Shown here piece after piece: positions 35,031 to 45,500 of a stretch of 57,007 nucleotides of DNA. The position numbers and the translations under genes were made by a program. The DNA lies in the NCBI GenBank assembly GCA_903835005.1, contig CAILLK010000089.1, forward strand, positions 1-57,007. Direction: 5' to 3'. Within the stretch, counting starts at the first letter, position 1; each line of letters starts with the position of its first letter. The stretch is from an uncultured Bacteroidota bacterium (GTDB lineage: Bacteria > Bacteroidota > Bacteroidia > Chitinophagales > Chitinophagaceae). Under the pieces are notes generated by a model. It was not told the DNA's origin. It made no database searches and saw nothing but the letters and a program-made list of their open reading frames with translations.

Positions 35031-36827
35031 ATGAAAAAAGCGATTACCCTCCTCTTAATTTGTTTTGCGCTCAATTCTTTTGCATCAACCAGTATTTCTA
35101 CACCATCCGTTTCGGGCCACTGGACACTGGCTGGCTCGCCCTACCTGGTGTATAATAATATTTCTGTAAGCGGAGATTCAACTTTAGCCATTGATCCCGG
35201 AGTAAGCGTTATTTTCCAGGGGGCGTATAACCTTAATGTATACGGCATATTGTATGTTTCGGGCGCTGAAGCCAACCCCATCATATTTACAGTAAGTGAT
35301 ACTACCGGCTGGTGGGATGCTACCACATCCATGGGCGGCTGGCACGGCATTCAGTTTCAGCCTTACGGTGGTTCTGCAACCGATACCTCCCTGTTGCAAT
35401 ACTGCACAATTACCTATACCAAATTCGATTCAGCCGATGCTATGGCCGTACCCACACTCACTACTTTGTATATTCAGAGAGGACTGGCTATGAATAACTG
35501 CACCTTTACTTACAATAAATCGGCCTACGATTACCTGATGTATGTAGTCACCGACAGCGCGCAGACACTGGATATGGGGCATTGCAACTTCAACAACAAT
35601 AATTTTTATAGCTCTATGTTGTTCATAGATAATTTCATGGGTGGTTACAGCCATTTTCATGGCAATACATTTAACAACAACCAATCGGGCAATGTGATTA
35701 TTTCTTTTGCTGCAGCGAACCTTTTATTTGAGCAAAATGAATTATACAATAATACCTCTGTCAGGGGCACAATTTCATTTTCAAGTACCACATCTTCTCT
35801 GACCACAAAAGACGGCCATGCTATAATCCGCAACAATAAAATATACAACAACACCAATACTTTCGATGCTGCACTGGTATGCTTCAGCGGCAGAATAGAT
35901 ATCAACGCCAACCTGATTTGCAACAACCAGCACCTGTCGGGCAGTTGTGGTTATGTAGATGGCGGCGGCGGTGTCAATATAGGTTATAATTCTCCCGGCC
36001 CATTCGACAGCACTTTTTATATTGTGCGCAATAATGTCATTGCCAATAACTATTCTCCGTTTCATGGGGGTGGCATCAATATCCTGGATGCTCAGGCAGT
36101 GGTAGCCAATAACCAGATTGTCAACAATACCTCAGCTTTGGGTGGTGGTATCTACATGTATACCAACTTCCCTTCAACCTTTAAAAACAACCTGTTTTTT
36201 GGCAATGTCACTACATCAGATTCCAATGCATTAAATACGCCAGATATCTCAGGCGGTTCTACCTCAACAATAGAGTACGATCACAACTGGTCCCAACACA
36301 GCACTTCTTTCAGTCTTGACCTTGGCACTGGCTTCACCATTACCGGCGATACCACCACCAATATAAATGGTATTAACCCCCTGATGGTTTCCCCTACCCT
36401 TACTGCAAACGTTACCGAAAGCGCTCTGTCTTCCAATTTCAGCCTGCAATCATCATCACCTTGTGTTGATGCCGGCGATACAACCGGCGCTTATGTTTAT
36501 GCCACCGATTACGCTGGCAATACCCGAATCATGGGCAGCCATATAGATATTGGCGCTTTTGAGTTTAGCCCCGGAACTTTACATACACCATCAGCCGCCC
36601 AGATACAGGCATATCTTGCCCTCTACCCTAACCCTGCCACCTCAGTAATTAATATTGCCGCACCATACAAAATCAGCGAGATAAGCATTACTGATATGCT
36701 GGGGCGAAATGTATTGCAACAAGAAAATAATGCTACACAGGCACAAGTAAACGTTTCCGGTTTACCTTCAGGTGTTTACTTCGCAAGAATCAATTATTAT
36801 CAGGCACTGAAATTTGTGAAAGAATAA
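35031..36827 (+). CDS. Secreted right-handed parallel beta-helix protein with T9SS sorting domain
   Basis: The 598-residue protein has a signal peptide (cleaved near residue 19). A long stretch (about 40-470) is rich in N, with repeats such as HAIIRNNKIYNNT, FYIVRNNVIANNYSP and AVVANNQIVNNTSALGGGIYMY, typical of pectate-lyase-like or polymorphic beta-helices. The segment SPCVDAGDTTG..DYAGNTRIMGSHIDIGAFE closes the helix, as in many Bacteroidota surface proteins. The C terminus is a T9SS type A domain (LYPNPATSVINI, ITDMLGRNVLQ, LPSGVYFARI). No polysaccharide-lyase catalytic residues can be pointed to. It converges with the next gene with a 7-base gap. Confidence 0.88.
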   Translation: MKKAITLLLICFALNSFASTSISTPSVSGHWTLAGSPYLVYNNISVSGDSTLAIDPGVSVIFQGAYNLNVYGILYVSGAEANPIIFTVSDTTGWWDATTSMGGWHGIQFQPYGGSATDTSLLQYCTITYTKFDSADAMAVPTLTTLYIQRGLAMNNCTFTYNKSAYDYLMYVVTDSAQTLDMGHCNFNNNNFYSSMLFIDNFMGGYSHFHGNTFNNNQSGNVIISFAAANLLFEQNELYNNTSVRGTISFSSTTSSLTTKDGHAIIRNNKIYNNTNTFDAALVCFSGRIDINANLICNNQHLSGSCGYVDGGGGVNIGYNSPGPFDSTFYIVRNNVIANNYSPFHGGGINILDAQAVVANNQIVNNTSALGGGIYMYTNFPSTFKNNLFFGNVTTSDSNALNTPDISGGSTSTIEYDHNWSQHSTSFSLDLGTGFTITGDTTTNINGINPLMVSPTLTANVTESALSSNFSLQSSSPCVDAGDTTGAYVYATDYAGNTRIMGSHIDIGAFEFSPGTLHTPSAAQIQAYLALYPNPATSVINIAAPYKISEISITDMLGRNVLQQENNATQAQVNVSGLPSGVYFARINYYQALKFVKE

Positions 36828-36834
36828 CTTGCTT

Positions 36835-37812
36835 TTACCACCAGCTGTCGAACTTATAAGATATTCCTAACTGAAACATATTGTAGTTTGCGGGTACAGT
36901 ATAATTGGCAATATCATTTGTGACATTGGCGGTATTTGCGGCATTCAGTATAAGGTGTGCAAAAAACATCACATGTTCACCAAGATAGAGGTTAGATTTT
37001 ATACCATAACAAAATGAAAACTTGTCATCTATTGAATTGCTGCCGGTATAATCAATGTTTACATTCAGCAGATAAATATTGACACCAGCCATAACTCCTG
37101 CCGTTAATGCAAGTTTCTTTTGATTGATCAGTACCGGACTGAAACCCAAAGTAATAATTTCAGCAAATCCGGTACCCATGCCGCCACCTGTGCCAGCTGG
37201 CGCCTGCAGGGCATTGTTAACCCAGGCATCGTTAGGAGACGTAAGAAAGCAGGTTGATGTATTAAAATCGAGCACTGCCTTATTATGCATAAGCATAAAC
37301 CCGCTGCCTCCATTTAAAATAAAGGCGCTGCCATAAGGCGAGTTGGCACCACTCAGCCCTTTTCCATATCCCATACCTGAGGTGTAAAAATTGTCATCCA
37401 GTAAATAATGCCTGCGCTTTTTGTTCTTTGAGGCAGTCTGGTAAGTATTCTTCGCTACAACGACTTCATTATTAACCCTGGCTTTCTGATTACTCATATC
37501 CTTCAGCTCTGCCACCCTTTTTACTACACTGTCTGTTCCCGGTTTCAGTCCCAGGTATTTGTTATAGTAATAAATTGCCTGTTCATTATTGTTTTTGCAA
37601 TCCTGAGTACGTGCCATGCACAAATAATAATCCGCTGTTTGCCTGTTATCCGGGCTAACCTGGTTCAGATAGTGTATCGCATCCTCACAATTGTGATTCA
37701 GTGACAATGCCGAGCGCGCGTTGGCCAGGTTATCGGCATCAGTTTGTGCCAGTACCGGATGCGCCAGTAAAAGGGCTATTGCCCAAAAGGCATTCTTAAG
37801 TATATTGCTCAT
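36835..37812 (-). CDS. Envelope protein with helical repeat N terminus and beta-barrel C terminus
   Basis: The 325-residue product has a signal peptide (cleaved after LAQ, residue 23). Residues about 25-110 look like TPR-type helix pairs (ANARSALSLNHNCEDAIHYLNQV; NNEQAIYYYNKYLGLKPG). The rest is beta-rich and glycine-rich (GYGKGLSGANSPYG; LALTAGVMAGVNIYLLNV) and ends in FQLGISYKFDSWW, like an outer-membrane barrel with an aromatic C terminus. It starts 9 bases after the stop of the next upstream gene, so they form a two-gene unit. The function is unknown. Confidence 0.75.
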   Translation of the reverse strand: MSNILKNAFWAIALLLAHPVLAQTDADNLANARSALSLNHNCEDAIHYLNQVSPDNRQTADYYLCMARTQDCKNNNEQAIYYYNKYLGLKPGTDSVVKRVAELKDMSNQKARVNNEVVVAKNTYQTASKNKKRRHYLLDDNFYTSGMGYGKGLSGANSPYGSAFILNGGSGFMLMHNKAVLDFNTSTCFLTSPNDAWVNNALQAPAGTGGGMGTGFAEIITLGFSPVLINQKKLALTAGVMAGVNIYLLNVNIDYTGSNSIDDKFSFCYGIKSNLYLGEHVMFFAHLILNAANTANVTNDIANYTVPANYNMFQLGISYKFDSWW

Positions 37813-37821
37813 ACAGGTATT

Positions 37822-39453
37822 TTATTCAAATTTTATCCAAACCATTTTAGCTTGTCTGTCCTTGCCATCGCGTTCCACCATAATAGTACAGTAAGTACCG
37901 GTAGCCTTATCTATATCCGATGCATCAATGTGCACTGAGTTGCTAACGTCGTTATCACCTGGGTCGCCAAATAAAAATGATTTATTAACTCCGGTTCCGT
38001 TAAGTGAATAACAGAAGGTATTCAGCTTGCCCACCCTTCTTACCGTTTTCCTTTTCTTTTCGTCTTCGTCCCGGTCAAAATTCGCATTGTCGTCATTGAA
38101 GATGATATACCGGTTTTTGTCGGTATAGATATAGTCATAACTCAGGTAGCTGTTATGATCGGCAAAGCCCTGAAGATAACTCCACCTGCCTTTACCTCTC
38201 GATGAAATATACAAAGGTTCGTAAAGCCCGTCGGCTTCCTGTTGTTTTCTGATCCAGTAGCCGCTCTTTTCTGTGCCATCCGCATTAATTTCACTTACAC
38301 CTATGCCACCAAGGTCGGTATAATAACGGGTATAAGTACTGTGCTGTGTCCTGGTAGTTACGGCTCTGAGCCTTATTTCTTCACAGAGAATAGTAGTGCT
38401 GTTATCTTTATTAATAATCATTTGCTGAGGCAGGCCATGATAATCCAGGTCGGTGTTCAGCACAGTATGCGCATATTCATTTATTTTCTGCCCGCCCAGT
38501 GGTTTCACACTTTTCAATTCCAAAGTTTCAGGGTCAATTGAGCTCAGAAACGACATATACTTAGTTCTGCCCCGGCCTGTAAAATACGCTATATCACTTG
38601 TGGTATAAGAAAGGGTGAGCAACTGCAGCGAATTGTCGTTATGATTGTAACTCATAACTGATTTGGTATCCTTAAAATCCTCCGAAAAAGCCAGCGATTT
38701 ATTCACCCATTTTTTTTCTCCGGCCTTAAGGCTGGATACAAATACTTTCCCGTCCCTGCCGGTCCAGGAAGAAGAACCATAAGTGGCTATAAACAAACGG
38801 TTGGCGCCATCTACCACAGCGCCTATAAACCTCAGGTACTTAAAATTATCGTCCGGTGCATCATATGTTGCTACATTCAGCCTTTTATGGGTGCCATCAA
38901 AGTGTATTACCTTTATCTTTTCATCGGGGTCGCTGGCATAGCCATTAAAGAAGATCACTGCATAATTATCTGTTTCAGGGTCTTTTTCCACATAAATAGA
39001 GTTATATTCTTTGAGGGCTGCAAATCGCTTCGTTTTACCTCCGGTCGAGCCCAGTTCATTCTCTCCCAGCCTGCCACCGGTTGTGCTGTTGAATCTCATT
39101 CTGTAAAGTGTAGGTTCCCGGTCCTCACTCACTACTATAAACAAAACGGCTTCATTATTGATTTCATACAGGCCGGCTACTGTAATATTTTTCATTTTGC
39201 GGGTATCCCATAGTTCACTTTCAATTTCCTTGGTTGATGTGAGTTTGCGGGCTTTGTTAAAAACATTTACTTCAATACCCTCCTTGCGGGCGAAATGAAA
39301 AAACAAGGTATTGCCGTTTTTCATCATCAGCACCTTGTTGTAGCCATTATCAGGCTCATCAAAAGCTTCGCTTTTTTCAATATGGGGTGCCTGTGCGCTA
39401 ACAGTGGCCGATGTAAGCAGTAAAACTAAAAGGGAGTAGAATAATTTCCGCAT
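37822..39453 (-). CDS. Secreted protein of unknown function, probably beta-propeller
   Basis: The 543-residue product has a signal peptide (MRKLFYSLLVLLLTSATVSA, then QAP). The mature part is a long run of short beta-strands (LMMKNGNTLFFHF, AVLFIVVSEDREPTLYRM, NRLFIATYGSSSW, YIIFNDDNANFDRDEDEKKR), consistent with a multi-blade propeller. No catalytic motif, sorting domain or lipobox is visible, so it may stay periplasmic. It is cotranscribed with the following barrel protein (9-base gap). The ATG at 39453 is preferred to a TTG at 39459. Confidence 0.75.
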   Translation of the reverse strand: MRKLFYSLLVLLLTSATVSAQAPHIEKSEAFDEPDNGYNKVLMMKNGNTLFFHFARKEGIEVNVFNKARKLTSTKEIESELWDTRKMKNITVAGLYEINNEAVLFIVVSEDREPTLYRMRFNSTTGGRLGENELGSTGGKTKRFAALKEYNSIYVEKDPETDNYAVIFFNGYASDPDEKIKVIHFDGTHKRLNVATYDAPDDNFKYLRFIGAVVDGANRLFIATYGSSSWTGRDGKVFVSSLKAGEKKWVNKSLAFSEDFKDTKSVMSYNHNDNSLQLLTLSYTTSDIAYFTGRGRTKYMSFLSSIDPETLELKSVKPLGGQKINEYAHTVLNTDLDYHGLPQQMIINKDNSTTILCEEIRLRAVTTRTQHSTYTRYYTDLGGIGVSEINADGTEKSGYWIRKQQEADGLYEPLYISSRGKGRWSYLQGFADHNSYLSYDYIYTDKNRYIIFNDDNANFDRDEDEKKRKTVRRVGKLNTFCYSLNGTGVNKSFLFGDPGDNDVSNSVHIDASDIDKATGTYCTIMVERDGKDRQAKMVWIKFE

Positions 39454-39846
39454 AAGCAATGATCTTTAATTTTTTTTGAAGATAATTGTTTTATGAAAAA
39501 AACTAAAGGAAACGGACAATTAATTTTGAGTGTAACCTTAGCATACTAATAAACCTGCAACCAGTACATCAGGTCCCGATAAATCTGACAGTTTTCAATT
39601 ATTGCCGTGACCGGATGCCGAACGATTATAACCGTCACTTTTTGGGCTGAGCGGGAGTTCGGGTTCAAATGAATATAAAATAGTATGTTTAATATAAAAA
39701 CCCGCTATCTGTTTCGTGACTTTCATGTAAAATCTTCCCTTGCTAAGGTATAGCATTCCTGCCCCTATATATATACATAGTTTTTCGTTAACACACAATC
39801 AATAAAAATAATCAGCTTTATATGCTTTGGCCGAGTTTAATAGATT
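39454..39846. other. Intergenic region between divergent genes
   Basis: About 400 AT-rich bases lie between the propeller gene and the RND operon promoter. A minus-strand frame at 39595-39798 (67 residues) lacks any recognisable domain and is probably chance. No repeat or RNA structure stands out. Confidence 0.5.
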
Positions 39847-39854
39847 TACTTTTG
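39826..39854 (+). promoter_or_regulatory. Bacteroidota-type promoter for the RND efflux operon
   Basis: TTTG at 39826-39829, a 17-base spacer and TACTTTTG at 39847-39854 match the -33/-7 consensus. The first ATG is at 39964, so the leader is about 100 bases, long enough for regulation. No regulator gene is adjacent. Confidence 0.65.
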
Positions 39855-39963
39855 CCATTCTTTTTAACGTACTTCCGGTGCACTGACCTAAATACAGATT
39901 TATCAGGTAGTAAGTGAATACCACTCTCATAAACCTGGTTAAAGACAATTATTATTGTTGAAT

Positions 39964-41337
39964 ATGCTATACCGCACATTATTAATTATCATCTGCCTGT
40001 TTGTTCAAACACTGAAAATGGAGGCCCAGGGTACCGTTTCAGCTCGTAATACCAACCGGGAAACAACCAAACAGGATACGGCAGGCAATGTACTGACACT
40101 TAAAGACTGCCTGAAATATGCACTCAAAAACCAGCCTACCCTGAACCAGGCATATGTAGATGAGGCTATCGCCCATATCAACAACCTGATTGGCTTTTCA
40201 TCCTGGCTGCCACAGGTAAACGGGAGTGCTACTTACCAGCACTATTTTCAACTTCCGGTCAACTTTACTGTATTTAATGGTACCCTGACAGGTCTGCAAA
40301 GTGGCGTCAGTAATATCTCCACCCCGTCGGTTACTGCCAGCCAGACCATTTTTAATACAGATGTTTTGCTCGCTGCCAGGGCTGCAAAACTAAATACACT
40401 AGTGGCTAAGCAAAACACTGCGAGTACAAAGATTGAACTGGTATCGGCTGTTAGCAAAGCATTCTACGACCTGCTCCTTTCTGTAGAGCAGGAAAGTGTT
40501 TACAAAGACGATACCGCCCGACTCAAAAAAAACCTCAGAGACACCTACAACGGCTATCTGAGCGGCATAGTAGACAAAGTAGATTATAAGCAGGCAACTA
40601 TAACGCTCAACAATTCCCTCACCCAATTGAAAAGCGCAACAGAGATTATACAAGCTAAGTTTGCCTTACTGAAACAACTTATGGGGCTGCCTGCCGAAAA
40701 AAAGTTTGAAGTCCATTTCGATACCACACAGATGCTCCAGGAGATTTACATTGATACACTGGAGCAGCTACAGGTGGAAAAACGGATAGAATACCAGATT
40801 TTGCAAACCAATAAAAGAATTCAGCGGGAAACCACACTGTATTATCGCCTGGGCTGGGTGCCTTCCCTGTCTGCTTATTATAATTACAATTACGAATTTG
40901 AAAACAATAGCTTTTCTGATCTTTATAAACGTGCCTATCCTTATTCGTTATTCGGGTTACAGCTTAACCTGCCCATATTTACCGGTTTCAGGCGAATGGA
41001 AAATGTGAGAAAGGCCACACTGCTTGAGCACCGGCAGGACCTTGATGAGCTCAATGTGACGCTTACCATCAATACCCAGTATATACAGGCGCTGGCAAGC
41101 TATAAAAGCAACCTGTATTACCTGCAAACCCAGCACGAAAATAAAAACATGGCCCGGGAGGTGTATGATATTGTGAAACTGCAATACCGCGAAGGCGTTA
41201 AACCATACCTGGATGTTATTGTTGCAGAGAGCGACCTTAAAACTTCAGAAATCAATTATTTAAATGCACTTTTCCAGGTACTGGAAAGCAAAATAGACCT
41301 TGAAAAAGCATTGGGGAATATTCCCACAGATATTTAA
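39964..41337 (+). CDS. TolC family outer-membrane efflux protein
   Basis: The 457-residue product has a signal peptide (MLYRTLLIIICLFVQTLKMEA) and two OEP repeats of long helices and strands. Examples are LKDCLKYALKNQPTLNQAYVDEA in the first repeat and ELNVTLTINTQYIQALASYKSNL and YREGVKPYLDVIVAESDLKTSEINYLNALF in the second. It is the outer-membrane channel of the tripartite pump whose adaptor and permease follow directly. The ATG at 39964 is preferred to TTG codons at 39955 and 39958. Confidence 0.93.
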   Translation: MLYRTLLIIICLFVQTLKMEAQGTVSARNTNRETTKQDTAGNVLTLKDCLKYALKNQPTLNQAYVDEAIAHINNLIGFSSWLPQVNGSATYQHYFQLPVNFTVFNGTLTGLQSGVSNISTPSVTASQTIFNTDVLLAARAAKLNTLVAKQNTASTKIELVSAVSKAFYDLLLSVEQESVYKDDTARLKKNLRDTYNGYLSGIVDKVDYKQATITLNNSLTQLKSATEIIQAKFALLKQLMGLPAEKKFEVHFDTTQMLQEIYIDTLEQLQVEKRIEYQILQTNKRIQRETTLYYRLGWVPSLSAYYNYNYEFENNSFSDLYKRAYPYSLFGLQLNLPIFTGFRRMENVRKATLLEHRQDLDELNVTLTINTQYIQALASYKSNLYYLQTQHENKNMAREVYDIVKLQYREGVKPYLDVIVAESDLKTSEINYLNALFQVLESKIDLEKALGNIPTDI

Positions 41338-41356
41338 CCTTAAATTTTTTATAGCC

Positions 41357-42562
41357 ATGATCAGGGCTTTATACAAAATAAGTTCAGCAATTTTATTCGT
41401 TTTCCTGGTTACCGCATGTGGCGAAAAGAAACCGGATGCACCTAATCCCGCTCTCATACCTGTTCCGGTAAACCTGTATGAAGTGAAACCGGCAAAAGTG
41501 GTTTATTACGATAAATTTCCTGCCACTATTGTGGCTATGAGCCAGGTTGATATTCATGCGGAAGTGGAAGGTTATGTGACCGGCATATTTTTCAAAGAAG
41601 GGGGACATGTTACAAAGGGACAGAAACTTTATACAATAGATGACAGCAAGTATCAGGCAAGTTTCAATACCGCTCAGGCTAATGTAAAAGTTGCGGAGAG
41701 CAATCTGGACCAGGCGCAGAAAGATGCCGACCGCTATACCTTCCTCAATGAGCATGACGCTGTAGCCAGGCAGGTGCTGGACCATGCAATGACTACACTG
41801 AAGAACGCCAAAGACCAGGTAACCGCTGCAAAACAGGAAGTAACAAAAGCCAAAACAGACCTCAACTACTCCGTTATCAGGGCGCCTTTCGATGGTATCA
41901 TTGGCATTTCGCAGGTAAAGCTTGGAAATACAGTAATTCCCGGGCAGACTATACTGAATACCATTTCTACAGATGGGCCGGTAACTGCTGAAATAGCAGT
42001 AAATGAAAAAATGATACCCCGCTTCATCAGGTTGCAACAGCAGAAACCGAATACAGCCGATTCCACTTTTTCTCTGTTGTTGCCCAATAATACACTGTAT
42101 AACCAGGTTGGCCAGATCTACTTTATAGACAGGGGTGTAAATCCGCAAACCGGAACTATTGCGGTGCGCCTCAGTTTCCCCGACCCTACCTCAGAATTGA
42201 GGGCTGGAATGAGTTGCACTATCCGTATCCGAAACGATGATACCGCTATGCAAATGCTGATACCGGGAAAAGCTGTTGTGGAACAGATGGGCGAATACTT
42301 TGTTTATGTTGCAAAAGACACAACCATGGCAGCCCCGGCTGGCAACAGCAATGACAAGCCTGCTGCCGATCAGCATCCGGTTACCGCACAACGGGCAGCG
42401 CAGAAAAAAGTTAAGCTTGGTCAGGCAATTGCCGATAGTGTTATTGTAAGATCTGGCCTGATGGCTGGCGATAAAGTAATAGTAGATGGTGTGCAGAAAC
42501 TGCACGATGGCTCCATACTTAAAGTAGGTGGCGCTCCGGCACAGCCGGGTAATGGACACTAA
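41357..42562 (+). CDS. RND efflux periplasmic adaptor lipoprotein
   Basis: The 401-residue product has a lipoprotein signal (VFLVTACGEKK). The membrane-fusion layout follows: a first strand set (VDIHAEVEGYVTGIFFKEGGHVTKGQKLYTID, a lipoyl half), a coiled hairpin (about 105-165), the second lipoyl half (IRAPFDGIIGISQVKLGN), beta-barrel and membrane-proximal domains. An A/D/Q-rich insert (about 330-355) interrupts the last domain. It bridges the TolC-like protein and the permease. The ATG at 41357 is used because the upstream part of the frame overlaps the TolC gene. Confidence 0.93.
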   Translation: MIRALYKISSAILFVFLVTACGEKKPDAPNPALIPVPVNLYEVKPAKVVYYDKFPATIVAMSQVDIHAEVEGYVTGIFFKEGGHVTKGQKLYTIDDSKYQASFNTAQANVKVAESNLDQAQKDADRYTFLNEHDAVARQVLDHAMTTLKNAKDQVTAAKQEVTKAKTDLNYSVIRAPFDGIIGISQVKLGNTVIPGQTILNTISTDGPVTAEIAVNEKMIPRFIRLQQQKPNTADSTFSLLLPNNTLYNQVGQIYFIDRGVNPQTGTIAVRLSFPDPTSELRAGMSCTIRIRNDDTAMQMLIPGKAVVEQMGEYFVYVAKDTTMAAPAGNSNDKPAADQHPVTAQRAAQKKVKLGQAIADSVIVRSGLMAGDKVIVDGVQKLHDGSILKVGGAPAQPGNGH

Positions 42563-42596
42563 TGATGAATAGTTTCATAACAATATTGCAATATCT

Positions 42597-45500
42597 ATGC
42601 TTGCGAATACATTTATAAAACGACCGGTTACCGCTATAGTTATTTCCATCGTTTTGCTGCTGGTGGGTTCTATCTGTATCCTCAACCTGTCTGTTGGCCA
42701 ATACCCGGAAATTACACCACCCATAGTGCAGGTTACAGGGCAGTTTACCGGTGCCGATGCGCTAACCGTTGAGCAGACCATGGCTACACCTGTGGAAACA
42801 CAGATCAACGGATCTCCGGGTATGGAATACCTGCAAAGCAACAGCACCGGCAACGGGGCAATGACCATAAATGTAACTTTCAATGTAGGCACTAATATAG
42901 ATATTGCAACGCTCGACGTTCAGAACAGGGTAAGTATTGCTACACCACAGCTTCCCGATGTGGTAAAGCGCCTGGGGCTTACGGTAAGAAAACGAAACCC
43001 CAGCATCCTGATGCTGGTAGCATTATATTCCCCGGAAGGGTCGCACGATGTTACCTTTGTAGATAACTACACCAATATATTTGTTCGCGACGCACTGCTG
43101 CGCCTTGATGGAGTCGGCGATATTTTTTCGCGCACCGATGACTTCTCTATGCGTGTTTGGGTGAAACCCGATAAACTGGCTGAGTACGGTCTGACAGCTA
43201 CAGACATCAATAATGCACTGAGCGAGCAAAACGTACAGGTGGCAGCGGGCAGTGTAGGCGTGCCCCCGCAGCAAAGCACACAGGTATTTGAATACAGCCT
43301 GCTGGTAAATGGCCGTTTAAGCACCCAGGCCGAATTTGAAAATATTATTGTAAAGACCCTGCCGGGCTCCGGAGCCCTTGTTTACCTCAAGGATGTGGCC
43401 CGGTGCGAATTAGGTAAATTCTCTTACGCAAGCAATTCATATGTAGATGGTAAACGGGCTTCTTATCTGCTGGTTTACCAGGCGCCGGGCAGCAACGCCC
43501 TGGCCACTGCCGACAGGATCTATAAAAAGCTGGACGAACTCAAAAAAACCTTCCCGCATGATATAGACTACTCTGTTCCTTTTGAATCGGTGACCGTAGT
43601 TAAAGTTTCTATGCACGAGGTGGTAATTACACTGCTCGAAGCCCTTGGCCTGGTAGCTATTGTAGTTTTTATCTTTCTGCAAAACTGGCGCGCCACACTG
43701 ATACCAGTGCTCGCTATCCCGGTTTCAGTGATCGGCACATTTATATTTTTCATTCCGCTGGGCTTTACCATCAATACACTCACCATGTTTGGTTTTGTGC
43801 TGGCTATAGGCATAGTGGTAGATGATGCAATTATAGTAGTGGAAGCAGTGCAGCACTATATGGACCATGAAAATATGACCGCGAAGGAAGCGGCCTACCA
43901 TGCCATGAAAGACATTTCGGCACCCGTTATCGCTATTGCCCTCATTCTGGCGTCTGTGTTTATTCCGGTTGGATTTATTCCGGGTATTGTGGGCAGGCTT
44001 TACCAGCAGTTTGCAATTACCATTGCTATTTCGGTCCTTATTTCTGCATTTATAGCCCTGTCGCTTACGCCGGCCCTGTGCACATTGCTGCTGAAACCAT
44101 CGAAGGTGAATAAGGACGGTAAAGGACTGAACAAATTATTCTTCAGGTTCAACAACTGGTTTGAGCGCGTATCCGTGAAGTATACCTCGGGAGTAAGGAT
44201 GTGCATCAAAGGAGCCAAATTTGCGGTTATTTTCCTGATATGCATAGCGGTTTGTACTGTTTTCTTATTCAAAATCAAACCAACTGGCTTCATCCCTACC
44301 GAAGATGATGGCCGGGTTTACATAACATTTGAGCTTCCGGAAGCATCTTCTACCACCAGGTCGATTGATGTGTTGAACAAAATAATGGACGTTGTGAAGA
44401 AAACCCCGGGAGTAGGCCATTTTGCCGCACTTGGCGGATTGAATGTGGTTAACTTCTCCACCAAATCAAACAGCGGTACCATCTTCTGCCAGCTCAAACC
44501 ATGGTATGAGCGGGAGAAAGCTAGCGAACAGGTACCTGGTATTATTGATGAATTGAAGAAGAATATTGCTGCTGCCGGATTAAAACAGGCTAATGTGGTG
44601 GTGATTCCGCCTCCGCCCATACCGGGAATCGGGCAAACTGCCGGCTTTAGTATCCAGATTCAGCAACGGCAAACCACCGATAATGTACAGCAGTTCGAAA
44701 AAGTGCTACGTAACTTTCTGGCAGAGGTCAATAAGAACCCGGCAATAGGTAATGCATTTAGTTTTTATGGCGCCCATACACCAAGTTACAATATCACGGT
44801 AGACAGGGAGATGTGTAAAAAACTCGGCGTGTCTGTTTCCGATGTATTCAGTACAATCCAGACCTACATGGGCAGTTTTTACATCAATGATATATCGCTC
44901 TACAGCCGCAATTTCCATGTGGTAGTGCAGGCCGATACCAATTTCAGGCAGATGATATCTGATATGGACAAGTATTATGTGCGTAATCAGGCCGGCCAGA
45001 TGCTGCCATTGGGAACGCTGATCAGTTACAAACCTGTAGAAACAGCGCCCCTCATATCCCACTTCAATATCTTCCGTTCGGCGGAGGTAGATGGAACGCC
45101 CAAAGCCGGGTACAGCAGCGGCCAGGCACTGGATGCGCTGAAAGAAATTGCGGAAAGAACACTGCCCCAGGGCTATGGTTATGAATTTTCGGGCCTTAGC
45201 TATGAAGAACTGCAGGCAGGGTCGAAAACTATATACATATTTATTTTGTCGTTGGTATTTGTGTTCCTGTTCCTGTCTGCCTTGTATGAAAGCTGGTCTG
45301 TGCCGTTCTCTGTGCTTCTGGCATTGCCATTAGGCGCCTTCGGTGCCATACTTACACTTTGGCTCGTGCCAAGCCTCACAGACAATGTGTATGCCCAGAT
45401 CGGACTGATCACACTTATTGGCCTTGCTGCTAAAAATGCGATTCTGATTGTGGAATTTGCGAAGGAACGGGTAGATGCCGGCGAAGAACTGCTCAAAGCA

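Noticed and set aside
39595..39798. 67-codon minus-strand frame before the RND operon
   Set aside because: No domain or conserved pattern; the region is better explained as leader and promoter DNA.
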